Below the pieces are notes generated by a model. That model worked only from the letters and a program-made list of their open reading frames with translations. It made no database searches and was not told the DNA's origin. The position numbers and the translations under genes were made by a program. A stretch of 64,000 nt of DNA from Rouxiella chamberiensis (GTDB taxonomy: Bacteria > Pseudomonadota > Gammaproteobacteria > Enterobacterales > Enterobacteriaceae), in NCBI RefSeq assembly GCF_026967475.1, contig NZ_CP114058.1:744001-808000 (forward strand). The letters are read 5' to 3'. Positions 38,588 through 47,438 of this stretch are shown here, in pieces. Every line of letters starts with the position of its first letter. Positions within the stretch are counted from its first letter, which is position 1.

Positions 38588-39390
38588 ATTCTCCCCAAAA
38601 TCTCTTTAGTCACGCCTTTCATACGCTACTGCTCAAGGAATGCGAGGACGGCGTGGTTCAGGTAACCCTGAACCGACCGCAGGCGCACAATGCCTACAAC
38701 GCGCAGATGGTTGCCGAGTTGGGGCAGGTGCTGGAGCAGGTAGAGCAGCGTGCTGACCTGCGCGTCGTGATTCTGACGGGCGCAGGCGAAAAAACCTTTT
38801 GTGCAGGCGCAGACTTGCGCGAGGCCTTTATCGACGGCGGCAAAGGGCTGCTGAACGCGCAGGAGGGTTTTAATCCGCTGCACCGTATGCCGCGCCGCAA
38901 AGTCTGGATTGCCGCGTTGAATGGTCATGCCTACGGCGGCGGGCTGGAACTGGCTCTCCACTGCGACCTGATTATTGCCGCCAGTCACGTTCAGCTTTCA
39001 CTGCCCGAAACGCGCCACAGTCTGTTGCCCGTCGGGGGAGGAATAAGTCAGCTTTCCCGCCTGCTTCCTGCGCCGATTGTCAGAGAGATGGTGCTTGCCG
39101 GAATGCCGCTCGAGGCAAGCCGTGCCGAGCGTCTGGGGCTGATTAATCAGGTGGTCGAAGGTGCGGTATTGCTGCCCGCCGCGCAGGATCTGGCGGCTCG
39201 CCTCAACCGCAATGCGCCTCTTGCGGTACAGGCCGCCAATGCGCTTATCGACCTGGCCGTTCATGGTCCAGCGGCGTTATTGCCCGCCGAGGTTGAAAAG
39301 GAACTCGCCCAGTTGCAGCAAAGTGACGATTATCAGGAAGCCGATCGCGCCCTGCAGGAAAAGCGCCCACCGTTCTGGAAAGGGCAATAA
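38584..39390 (+). CDS. Enoyl-CoA hydratase/isomerase family protein
   Basis: A 268-residue crotonase-fold enzyme acting on acyl-CoA thioesters. The oxyanion-hole segments are visible (FCAGADLREA and GHAYGGGLELALHCDL), and the Glu in SLPETRHSLLPVGGG is at a catalytic position of hydratases. Substrate unknown; no other CoA enzymes are nearby. Start overlaps the upstream membrane protein gene (ATGA). Confidence 0.85.
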   Translation: MNSPQNLFSHAFHTLLLKECEDGVVQVTLNRPQAHNAYNAQMVAELGQVLEQVEQRADLRVVILTGAGEKTFCAGADLREAFIDGGKGLLNAQEGFNPLHRMPRRKVWIAALNGHAYGGGLELALHCDLIIAASHVQLSLPETRHSLLPVGGGISQLSRLLPAPIVREMVLAGMPLEASRAERLGLINQVVEGAVLLPAAQDLAARLNRNAPLAVQAANALIDLAVHGPAALLPAEVEKELAQLQQSDDYQEADRALQEKRPPFWKGQ

Positions 39391-39490
39391 ACGGCATTAA
39401 TTGGCGCGCGGGGTGGCCCGGAGTGCTTCAAAACTTGAAATTCTGATCTCGTTCGGTAAGATCACATTTCAATGGCAAAATGTGTGGATT

Positions 39491-41020
39491 ATGACGAACG
39501 TCACAGAAAAATTTTCCATTTTAAGCAAGCAAACTCTTCGCTTTTCGGCTTTGGCCCTGAGCGTCGCGCTTGGCTGTGTCAGTTATTCCCCGCTGGTTAG
39601 TGCTATGGTAACCGATTCGGCGCTGCTCCTGAATCCCGATTACGCCACGCGCGCCTCGGCCAGTACTTCGCTTTTCAACACGCCACCGGCCACTGCAAAT
39701 CCCAATGCGCTTCCCGATCTTGGCAGTTCGCTCGCCAGTGGGCAAAATGCCCAGGCGCAGGCTCTGGAAACCAAAGTGGCGACGACGCTCAAGCAGTTTG
39801 GCGAGAGCAGCATCGCCAGCGGCAGCGACGATCCTCTGCGTGAACAGGCGGAGGAGTTGGCGCTCAAACAGGCGGCCGGGCTGGTCAAACAGAAAACCTC
39901 GACCTTGCTGTCGCCGCTCGGCACCACAACCATGAATTTCGATGTCACGGGCCGTAATCTCGACGGCAGTTCGGCGGCATTGTTGAGCCCGCTCTACACC
40001 ACGCCCTCCTGGCTGACGTATACCCAGATTGGTATTCAGCACCTCAGTAACGCGGATGTAGGGAATTTCGGGCTTGGCCAGCGCTGGTCACGCGGTGCCT
40101 GGATGCTCGGCTATAACGCCTTTCTTGATGACGATTTTGTCAGCGAATTGAAACGCGGCAGCGTAGGGGCGGAAGCATGGACCGATTATATGCACTTTTC
40201 GGCCAACTATTATCAGCCTATCTCCGGTTTCCATCCGCAGTCGGAAGGCTCCGCAACCCTGCATCGTATGGCGGCAGGCTACGATATTCGCACCCGCGCC
40301 TATCTGCCGTTCTATCGCCAGATTGGCGCAACCCTGAGCTATGAGCAGTATCGCGGCGATCGCGTAGACCTGTTTGGCGACGGCAACTACCAGAGTAATC
40401 CATCTGCGCTGTCATTGGGGGTGAACTATACGCCCGTGCCGCTTTTTACCGTCAGCGCCGAGCGCCAGCAGGGGCAGAGCGGGGATAATCAGGACGTGGT
40501 ACAACTCTCCTTGACCTACAAGCTGGGTGTGCCGCTCAGTCAGCAGCTTTCCCCCGACTATGTGGCCGACAGCCACTCGCTGCGCGGCAGCCGAATGGAT
40601 GCCGTTGACCGCAACAATATTCCGGTGCTGGAATTCCGTCAGCGCAAAACGCTGTCCGTTTTCCTCGCCACGCCGCCGTGGACGCTGCAACCCGGCGAGA
40701 GTCTTCCTTTAAAACTTGATGTGCGGGCGGTCAACAAGCTTCAGGCGCTCAGCTGGCAGGGCGACACACAGGCACTCAGCCTGACGTCCGCCAAAACCAA
40801 CAGCGATCCTGATGGCTGGACGGTGATTGTACCTAAATGGGACGACAGTCCGGGCGCCACCAACAGTTATCGTCTGTCGGTGACCGCCGTAGACAGCAAA
40901 CAGCAGCGCGTCACCTCCAACTGGATAACGCTGACGGTCGCCGCGCCGCTTGATGCCGAGCCTCGGCAGGTTTCACTCAGCTTCAGTTCTCCCGACGGGT
41001 CTGATAACGGACCTGAGTAA
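39491..41020 (+). CDS. Inverse autotransporter (YchO/invasin-like outer membrane protein)
   Basis: A 509-residue outer-membrane protein. Signal peptide about 1-38 (ending LVSA); a linker with FGESSIASGSDDPLREQAEELALKQA; then the inverse-autotransporter barrel (about 140-390) starting FDVTGRNLDGSSAALLSPLY and containing NFGLGQRWSRGAWMLGYNAFLDDDF. The C-terminal ~115 residues form a short domain after QQLSPDYVADSHSLRGSRMDAVDRNN. The size and lack of tandem Ig repeats match E. coli YchO. In E. coli ychO faces narL, then narX; here it faces narX directly and overlaps it by 48 bases. ATG 39491 is chosen because it gives a standard signal peptide. Confidence 0.85.
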   Translation: MTNVTEKFSILSKQTLRFSALALSVALGCVSYSPLVSAMVTDSALLLNPDYATRASASTSLFNTPPATANPNALPDLGSSLASGQNAQAQALETKVATTLKQFGESSIASGSDDPLREQAEELALKQAAGLVKQKTSTLLSPLGTTTMNFDVTGRNLDGSSAALLSPLYTTPSWLTYTQIGIQHLSNADVGNFGLGQRWSRGAWMLGYNAFLDDDFVSELKRGSVGAEAWTDYMHFSANYYQPISGFHPQSEGSATLHRMAAGYDIRTRAYLPFYRQIGATLSYEQYRGDRVDLFGDGNYQSNPSALSLGVNYTPVPLFTVSAERQQGQSGDNQDVVQLSLTYKLGVPLSQQLSPDYVADSHSLRGSRMDAVDRNNIPVLEFRQRKTLSVFLATPPWTLQPGESLPLKLDVRAVNKLQALSWQGDTQALSLTSAKTNSDPDGWTVIVPKWDDSPGATNSYRLSVTAVDSKQQRVTSNWITLTVAAPLDAEPRQVSLSFSSPDGSDNGPE

Positions 41021-42775
41021 TTGCTGATTTTTTTCTGATGTTTTCAGAGGATCGAAGCGCACGCTGACACGCGTGCCGCCCTTGTCGCCTGCGGTTATCT
41101 GGCACTCGCCGTGCAGACTCTGCGCGCGATCCTGCATGATCATCAGGCCATAATGGTTGTGGCGCAGCGCCTTGTCCGGCAATCCGCAGCCGTTATCGGT
41201 AATTTCCATCCGCACCTCGCCCTCTACGCAAAACAGGCTGAAGCCGATTTTGGTGGCCTGCGCATGTTTATAGATGTTGTTCAGTGCTTCGCGGGCAATC
41301 TGCAGGAGATGCACGCCCTGATCGGCCGCGACCCAGCGCGGGGGCAACAGATACTCGAACTGAATACACACGCCGATACGCCGCGAAAACTCGTCGACGG
41401 TATTTTGAAGCGCCGCATGCAGCCCCGGCGCGTCGAGTTTGAGGCGAAAGGTGGTCAAAAGCTCACGCAACTGGCGATACGCCGTGTTAAGTTCTTCGCG
41501 CATCTGTTTGATGAGCAGCATATTTTCTTCACCAAGCGGCGGGTTCTGCATTTGCAGACAGGCCACCTGAATCTTGAGGCAGGAGAGCGACTGTGCCAGC
41601 GAGTCATGTAACTCACGGGCGATGGTTGAACGTTCTTCCATGAGCATCAATTGCTGCTGATTGTCCGTTTGCCGCTCCTGTGTCAAGGCGCTGGCAAGTT
41701 GTTCGAGCAGCATGCCCACCAGCTGCCGGTGGTCCGGCGACAGCGGTTCATCCACAGGGCACTGGGCCAGCAGCAAGCCATAATGCTCATCGCCGTCGCG
41801 CAGTCGCCAGCTGACCGACTGCGTTTCTCCGGTGTTGTCCTCTTTCGTGCCCGTCATCGGCAGGCTCACAATCTCATCGAATACCGCGTCGCATTGCGGC
41901 TCGTACAGGCGAAGCTGCACGTCTCGCAGCGGCGTCAGGCGCTGTAACTCCTGCAAGACCGGCGGCAGTTTCTGGCCCAGGGGTTCCTGCGTATGCAATT
42001 GCTGACTGGCGCGATAGAGAAAATCCAGTGTCTGATGCTTGTCGGTAAGACGCGCGGTTTTCTCTTCCACACTGCGTGCAAGGTCTTCTACTCGCTTCGA
42101 CAGGGCGAGAGAGAGGCTATCCAGCGAGTCGCCGAGCCTGTCCATCTCGTTGCAGCCTTTTGCGGGCGGATGATAACGCTGGCTGAAATCGCCCTGCGTA
42201 ATCGCATTGGCCTGTGAAAGCAGCAGCCGCCAGGGTTTATGCAGCCTCAGCCAGAGGAAATACACCGTCAGCAGCAGCATGATTATCGTGAGCATCACGC
42301 CGGTGGTCTGAATGGCGCTTATCAGGGACAGATAGCGCTCGGTTTTTTGATCCAGGGCGGCCACCAGCCGGTCGATGCAGCGGACAAATTCTGCCACCTC
42401 GGCCTTGGCCTGCTGCGGGTTAGAGGCCAGTAGCAACTGCGGTTTCAGGGTGTGCTGCCAGTCTTCATGCAGGGCGCGATACTGGGATTGCAGCCCTTCG
42501 CGCTTCACGGCGTTCAGAAGATCCTGACTGCCTTGATCCGCATCGATCTGCCGAAGCAAGCGGGCATTGGCAGGCGTAATCGGCACTTCCAGCAAAAGCC
42601 GGTAACTCTGCATGCGCAACGAGCCAGCCTTGTTAATCGCATGGGCATTGCCCTGTATGCTTTCTGCCATCCACAAGGCAATGCTCATGCCGCCAATGCC
42701 GACCAATCCTGCCAGCAGCATCAGCAGCGTAATTTGTCTAACCAGTGAAATTCGTATCCGTGCCGTGTTAATCAT
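40973..42775 (-). CDS. narX: Nitrate/nitrite sensor histidine kinase NarX
   Basis: A 600-residue inner-membrane kinase sensing nitrate and nitrite. Helix 1 is at about 16-37, followed by the P-box AHAINKAGSLRMQSYRLL (about 44-61), the nitrate-binding signature of NarX/NarQ. Helix 2 is at about 150-178, then a HAMP and a cysteine-bearing central region. The HisKA_3 H-box EERSTIARELHDSLAQSLS and the ATPase motifs ITDNGCGLP and HYGLMIMQDRA follow. In most enterics narL follows narX immediately. Here the reading frame of narX runs into the 3' end of the ychO-like gene and no narL lies next to it, nor narK upstream. The C terminus beyond VSVRFDPLK differs from E. coli. Confidence 0.92.
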   Translation of the reverse strand: MINTARIRISLVRQITLLMLLAGLVGIGGMSIALWMAESIQGNAHAINKAGSLRMQSYRLLLEVPITPANARLLRQIDADQGSQDLLNAVKREGLQSQYRALHEDWQHTLKPQLLLASNPQQAKAEVAEFVRCIDRLVAALDQKTERYLSLISAIQTTGVMLTIIMLLLTVYFLWLRLHKPWRLLLSQANAITQGDFSQRYHPPAKGCNEMDRLGDSLDSLSLALSKRVEDLARSVEEKTARLTDKHQTLDFLYRASQQLHTQEPLGQKLPPVLQELQRLTPLRDVQLRLYEPQCDAVFDEIVSLPMTGTKEDNTGETQSVSWRLRDGDEHYGLLLAQCPVDEPLSPDHRQLVGMLLEQLASALTQERQTDNQQQLMLMEERSTIARELHDSLAQSLSCLKIQVACLQMQNPPLGEENMLLIKQMREELNTAYRQLRELLTTFRLKLDAPGLHAALQNTVDEFSRRIGVCIQFEYLLPPRWVAADQGVHLLQIAREALNNIYKHAQATKIGFSLFCVEGEVRMEITDNGCGLPDKALRHNHYGLMIMQDRAQSLHGECQITAGDKGGTRVSVRFDPLKTSEKNQQLLRSVIRPVGRTEAE

Positions 42776-42951
42776 TGTTTTTTCGCGTCATTAAGGTGAA
42801 CGCATTCTTTCGCATCTGTCGGCAGATCCCTATACCCCGAAAGGCGTAGTAAAAAAACAGACCTCGCAGGCCATGATCTTCTTGCGCGCATTTGGCATAA
42901 AACCGGCCATCAACCATACTGAATCAGGGGTTATTTACGGGTTGGAGCGCT

Positions 42952-44041
42952 ATGTTCACTCATCGACTGGTCTTTCCCGCGAGCGTGCTGCGGGGGCGGG
43001 GTGCCATCAATCATCTGGGAGCGATGTGTGGCCGTCTCGGACAGCGCGCGTTGCTTGTGGGAGGCGAACCGGGGTATTGACGCCGTGAAGGAGAAGGTCG
43101 CCGAACAGCTTGATAGCCAGATGGTCAGCTTTCTCGGCCACGAGCGGCTTACGGGGCCCTGCTGCGAAGAGGCCATTAAAAAGCTGGCCGACCGGTTGAA
43201 GCGCCACGGCGTCGAAGTATTGATTGCCACGGGCGGCGGCAAGGCTATCGACACCGCCAAAGCCGCCGGTGTGCTGTGCAATATTCCTGTCGTGACATTG
43301 CCCAGCATCGCCAGCACCTGTTCGGCGGTTACTCCGCTGACCTTTCGCTATCATCAAAACGGCCAGTTTCGCGATATGTTTCCGCTGGCCTATGGACCCG
43401 CCGCCGCGGTTATCGATGCAGATCTGCTGGTCACGGCCCCGCTCGACGGGCTTGCGGCCGGTCTTGGCGATACGCTTGCCAAATGGTATGAGTATCGCGC
43501 CATCAGCGATTTAACCCAGCTTTCGGGGCTGTCCGGCGTTGCGCGCACCAACAGTGAGCTGTGTTATACGCTGATTAATCATTATGCCGACGAGGCCTGC
43601 GAAGCGGTGCGCCAGGGTCAGGCCAACATGGCGCTGGAACAAGTGCTGGACGCGATATTTCTCTATGCGGGCCTGACCTCCATCATGAGCAGTGGCGCGC
43701 ATACCGCCGCGGCGCATGCCCTATATGGCGGCTTCACCGCCTGTGAAAAGACCCGTCACGTCGCACATGGTCTGCTGGTGGGTTATGGCAATCTTTGCCT
43801 GCTGGCGCTGGAACAGCGTTCCGACGAGGAGTTGCTGGCCGCGCAGGCGCTGGCGAAATCCTGCGGCATTCCCGTGCAACTCAGCCAGCTTGCGGCTTCG
43901 TTAAGTGAAGACGATGTGAATTTGATTATTCGGCAAAGTCTGAAAACGGCGGATATCGCCAATATGCCTGTCGAAGTGACCGAAAGCCAATTGCGCGATG
44001 CCCTGAATCGAATCGAAAAATTAAGCGCAATAAAAATATAA
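42952..44041 (+). pseudogene. Iron-containing alcohol/glycerol dehydrogenase family protein, frameshifted
   Basis: A group III alcohol dehydrogenase (GldA/HcxA-like), an NAD(P)- and metal-dependent oxidoreductase. From ATG 42952 the frame reads MFTHRLVFPASVLRGRG and ends at 43080. The next frame carries on with RGIDAVKEKVAEQLDSQM and contains ATGGGKAIDTAK (NAD site) and metal ligands Asp in AGLGDTLAKWYE and His in SGAHTAAAHALYGG and RHVAHGLLVGYG. Removing one base near 43069-43074 gives 362 residues, a normal length. The indel may be real or a sequencing error. Substrate not evident. Confidence 0.8.
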
Positions 44042-44081
44042 AATAGGGCGCTTATATTGCTGACAGTAATGATCGTTTCTT

Positions 44082-44100
44082 GATAATGATAAATGATTTA
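44082..44100 (+). promoter_or_regulatory. Fur-box-like site
   Basis: GATAATGATAAATGATTTA has two perfect Fur hexamers (GATAAT, GATAAA) and 13 of 19 consensus matches, 62 bases before the unknown gene at 44162. Possible iron control of that gene; AT-rich chance matches are common. Confidence 0.35.
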
Positions 44101-44161
44101 AGTCAAGAAAAGCCGTGAGGCGCGATGTTACCCTGCTGCCATCTATTAAGGGAGTAGTGGC

Positions 44162-44838
44162 ATGCCAATAATTGCAGGGGTCAGTACCGTATTATGCGGC
44201 TGGATGTACAGCGGTGAAAGTCAAAAGGCGGAGCGCGCGACAGTCGTTAATTCAATGAATGAGATAAATAACAGCAGCAAGGAATTAATGCCGCTGAAAC
44301 CTGCAGACGATATTTCATCTGCCATGAAAGACATTAAAAATAATAATAAACGCTGGATGCAGGACGCCGTATATATAGCGGTTAATCCCGAGTCGCAGGT
44401 TACGCCTTCCGTCCTGCCCGCTTCCGGCATGTCATGGCAAAAAATCGGCATGATGGCGGGGTTGGGCATGTTCGCGCTCGGAGGCTGCGCGGCGACATGG
44501 TCATTGTCGTCACCGGCGACGAGCACCTCACTGGCCCATCAACCCGCACTTTTTCCCCGTCGGGTTCGCAGCCTTTGAAGGCGACATCCGCTGCACCGCC
44601 CGTGAAAACCTTACCCAAATCAGGCCGCAGCCACTATTTTGCCTCGCGTCAGGGGCGCGTGGATTTCGGTTTTCGGCGCGGTTTTTCAATGAAAAAGTCG
44701 GCCTATCATCTGGTAGGAAGAAAGATAGCCAATGACCCGAATAATACCCGCACGCTTAACCGCGCAAAAATCGATATTCAGGCGTTTAGAAAAGTCAGCG
44801 ATCAGTTAAAAGAAATCGAGCATCTGCGAAGGGGATAA
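44162..44838 (+). pseudogene. Unknown membrane-anchored protein, apparently split by a frameshift
   Basis: Not a family I recognise. The first frame (ATG 44162, after GGGAGTAGTGGC) is hydrophilic, then has a membrane-like segment IGMMAGLGMFALGGCAATWSL (about residues 100-120), and ends at 44578. A second frame, open from 44434 to 44838, continues with KSGRSHYFASRQGRVDFGF, SAYHLVGRKIANDPNNTRTL and a charged C terminus. An indel in the TTTTTCCCC run at 44550-44558 would join them into about 225 residues: cytosolic head, single helix, then a basic external domain. Alternatively these are two overlapping genes. Either way it is novel to me. Confidence 0.45.
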
Positions 44839-44926
44839 CGCGCCGTGGTTGTATGAAATCTGCGTAATAACAATGAAGTGTCGGCATATTATTACTGCCA
44901 TTCCCTGGCAGCCAATAACCATCAGA

Positions 44927-45301
44927 TTAAAGGGTATGGATATCGATGCCGTCACCGATATGACTTGTCTGATAATAGGCGCGAGGCACTTCAACCTGAT
45001 ACTGCTGGTCTCCGTAGGCCACTTCGAGAATGTATTTTTCATTCTCATAGGATTCAATCGGAATAAAACCGAAGAAACCCTCGGCGACGCAAATGGTGCG
45101 CGAAGAAGGCAGGGCATAGCGATGGACAATTTTGGCTCTGAGTGGCTGCTGTTTGCCGGTAATGTGGTTCCATACCAGATTGACGGGTTGCGACAGGGTG
45201 TTCAGCACGCCTGCGGCCAGCGAGTTCAAATCGCCAAGCTGGGTCTTCAACGCGGCGGTTGAATACCAGGCAGTGCGATCGTCAGTTTTACGTGTTGTCA
45301 T
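44927..45301 (-). CDS. Uncharacterised 124-residue protein
   Basis: The start ATG at 45301 has GAGGT six bases upstream, and codon use looks normal, so I take it as real. The protein has no signal peptide or membrane helix. Recognisable stretches are WYSTAALKTQLGDLNSLAAG at the N terminus and an acidic, aromatic C-terminal half (GFFGFIPIESYENEKYILEV). I do not know the family. It is convergent with the unknown gene at 44162, with 88 bases between. Confidence 0.6.
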   Translation of the reverse strand: MTTRKTDDRTAWYSTAALKTQLGDLNSLAAGVLNTLSQPVNLVWNHITGKQQPLRAKIVHRYALPSSRTICVAEGFFGFIPIESYENEKYILEVAYGDQQYQVEVPRAYYQTSHIGDGIDIHTL

Positions 45302-45426
45302 GTTTGTACCTCATGGCAGTCTCGTTGGTCTCTCCCCTTTATAACTATATTTTTCTGTTGGCGAGGTCCAATCTTTTTTCGACTAAGTTAAGCCAAACCG
45401 CATCAAACGGCCGATGATTAGCAGGC

Positions 45427-46224
45427 TCACTGTGATTGCGTCGGAATACGGCGGCGTTTCTCGGCGAGTAAAAGAGGGCAGGATGGACACATCGCGATGT
45501 CGGGTAGCTCATAGCGCAGACAGCATTGGCGGCGAAACAGCGGGCTTTCGGGGTCTCGCGGATTTTCGGGACGCAGCGGCTGGAACAGCGGATTCTTGCG
45601 ACCGGCAGACAACTCCCGGGCTTCGATGAGTGCAGTGCCTTCGCGAATATCGGCGTTGACCAGTTCGGCCTGCTGAATGCCCCAGTTCACCCGCACCGCC
45701 GCATTCCCCCAGTAAATGCCGGGCTTGAGGTGAGATACCGCCGCCATCGCCTGACAGACCGGGCGCAGATGCTGCTCTATCATCTCCTCAAAACGATAAA
45801 AAGGCACTTGCGGCTGCGGCACGTAGGCCTCGCCTTCGCCCTGCAGATAAATCTGACACGGCAATCCCTCTTCCTGTAGCGTCAGGAAAAGCTGCTGCGG
45901 ATTAATGGGCAGTTGCCAGTTGTGCCGAAGAGAGATAATTACCCAGCTTGGCAGCAGGTTGGCGAAATACCACTGTGACCACATCGAAATGCGCGCACGG
46001 CGCTTGTCGGGGTGGCTCGCGTCATCGGCATGAACGCGCAAATAATGCGAAAGCAGGCTTGCGCAGCCGTCTTCTGTCGCCAGCATGCTCAACGGCAGAG
46101 CGTCTTTGACTTCGGAAGTCATCGGGCGAAACTGGTCGGCAACCCAGGGAATGGGACCATCGCGGAAACTGTCGAAGAGTGTCTGCATCATTTCTGTTGT
46201 CTTTGCATCATTGAATAACGTCAT
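45427..46224 (-). CDS. fhuF: Siderophore-iron reductase FhuF
   Basis: FhuF is a cytosolic or membrane-associated [2Fe-2S] protein that reduces ferric iron in imported, mostly hydroxamate, siderophores. The 265-residue protein has WSQWYFANLLPSW and IYWGNAAVRVNW from the family. At the C terminus it has the characteristic cluster motif QCCLRYELPDIAMCPSCPL (Cys-Cys-x10-Cys-x2-Cys). ATG 46224 is chosen although its ribosome binding site is poor. A Fur-like site lies about 45 bases upstream. No hydroxamate transporter is adjacent. Confidence 0.88.
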   Translation of the reverse strand: MTLFNDAKTTEMMQTLFDSFRDGPIPWVADQFRPMTSEVKDALPLSMLATEDGCASLLSHYLRVHADDASHPDKRRARISMWSQWYFANLLPSWVIISLRHNWQLPINPQQLFLTLQEEGLPCQIYLQGEGEAYVPQPQVPFYRFEEMIEQHLRPVCQAMAAVSHLKPGIYWGNAAVRVNWGIQQAELVNADIREGTALIEARELSAGRKNPLFQPLRPENPRDPESPLFRRQCCLRYELPDIAMCPSCPLLLAEKRRRIPTQSQ

Positions 46225-46268
46225 TCGGCCCGATTTGGAGGACGAATAGGGTAGCAAATTCGCAGGGA

Positions 46269-46289
46269 AATAATAATGATTTCTATTTG
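46269..46289 (-). promoter_or_regulatory. Fur-box-like site upstream of fhuF
   Basis: Contains AATAATAATGATTTCTATT; on the minus strand the AATCATTAT half matches the Fur consensus exactly, about 12 of 19 overall. The position suits iron repression of fhuF. Confidence 0.5.
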
Positions 46290-46381
46290 TATTGGCATGG
46301 ATTGTTAAACGTTCGGCGAAGATAGGCGAGAGACGGGCAGGCGGTGCGCGCCATGTTCGGCCCGCACCGGCAGGAACCAGC

Positions 46382-47287
46382 TTAAAGCAGATTGGCCTGA
46401 TGCAGAATCTCTCTGACTTTGGCTTGTCGGGCTTCGGACAAGGTTTGGGCAGGGCGCAGCGAATGCACGGACACCTCGACGCCGACCTGCTGAATCGCAT
46501 ATTTGATGACGTTATAGAAAGGCGTATCCAGCGCATACAGCGGCGGCAACCACGACAGTCGCTGCTGCAAGGCCACCGCCCTGTCGAGACGGCCTTCCTG
46601 CCACGCCTGATAGATACCGCAGGTCAGCGAAGGAGCAAAGTTGGCGCTGGCGGGAATCGACCCGGCACCGCCGAGGATAAGCGTACCAAACAGATATTCG
46701 TCATACCCTGCGAATACCGCAAAGTCGGGGCGCACGGGTTTGACCGCCTGAATCGTCTCGCGAATGTGATTCAGACTGTCGACGGTATCTTTGAGGCCGA
46801 CGATGTTGGTGTAATTCTCAGCCAGCCGTTTGATGACCTCTACCGGAATTGACTGACCGGTCAGGGCCGGAAAATTATAGATAACAATCGGCAGGGCGAG
46901 ATTTTCGGCCAGATAGCTGTAGTGCAGATAAATATTTTCTTCCGAGAGCGGATTGTAGAACGGATTGACGATGACCACGCCGTCGGCACCCACGCTTTTG
47001 GCATGTCTGGCAAAACTCAAGGTGGCTTCGGTACCGGAATGTGCCGCGCCAATCAGTACCGGAACCCGTTTGTCGACATAGGCGGTGCAGAAACTCGCGA
47101 CCTCGTGGCGCAGTGCCTCAGACATATGGGCAAACTCGCCTGCGCTGCCGAGAAAGAACAGGCCGTTGACGCCGCCCTCAATCGTGAAATCGATAAGCCT
47201 TTTCATGCCTTCCTTGTCGAGTTGTTCGTCGGCAGTGAAAAGCGTGGGGACCGGCGGAATGATGCCGTGAAACAGGGGAGCGGTCAT
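46382..47287 (-). CDS. DHDPS/KDG aldolase family protein
   Basis: A 301-residue class I lyase of the DapA superfamily. It shows GIIPPVPTLFTADEQLD at the start, FLGSAGEFAHM in the GTTGE loop position, the active-site Tyr in VIYNFPALTGQ and the Schiff-base Lys in VGLKDTVDS. It resembles YagE/YjhH-type 2-keto-3-deoxy acid aldolases more than DapA. The ATG at 47287 follows GGAGAA. It lies downstream of the gamma-glutamyltransferase-like gene on the same strand, but a terminator-like hairpin between them may uncouple it. It is distinct from the family member at 12808. Confidence 0.85.
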   Translation of the reverse strand: MTAPLFHGIIPPVPTLFTADEQLDKEGMKRLIDFTIEGGVNGLFFLGSAGEFAHMSEALRHEVASFCTAYVDKRVPVLIGAAHSGTEATLSFARHAKSVGADGVVIVNPFYNPLSEENIYLHYSYLAENLALPIVIYNFPALTGQSIPVEVIKRLAENYTNIVGLKDTVDSLNHIRETIQAVKPVRPDFAVFAGYDEYLFGTLILGGAGSIPASANFAPSLTCGIYQAWQEGRLDRAVALQQRLSWLPPLYALDTPFYNVIKYAIQQVGVEVSVHSLRPAQTLSEARQAKVREILHQANLL

Positions 47288-47337
47288 GGGTGTTCTCCGT
47301 ATTTGGCAGACATGCCGTTTGGCACGATGATAAAAAG

Positions 47338-47364
47338 AACGTCGTTCATTTATAGAACGACGTT
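47338..47364 (-). terminator. Terminator-like inverted repeat between ggt-like and lyase genes
   Basis: Perfect 10-base repeat AACGTCGTTC / GAACGACGTT with a 7-base loop; on the minus strand it is followed by CTTTTTATC. Could end the peptide-transporter operon. It could also be an operator for the lyase gene, 51 bases upstream of its start. Confidence 0.55.
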
Positions 47365-47438
47365 TCATTTTTATAAATAGCCGTAGAGGAATTACAGGAC
47401 ATTAACTGTAGAAGTTGAAGCCCTGTCACATCCCGCGC

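Noticed and set aside
39401..39490. N-terminal extension of the inverse autotransporter
   Set aside because: It would bury the signal peptide; ATG 39491 gives a standard secreted start.
46269..46289. Calling the site before fhuF a strong Fur box
   Set aside because: Only one half matches the consensus well, so it is kept as a moderate-confidence site.
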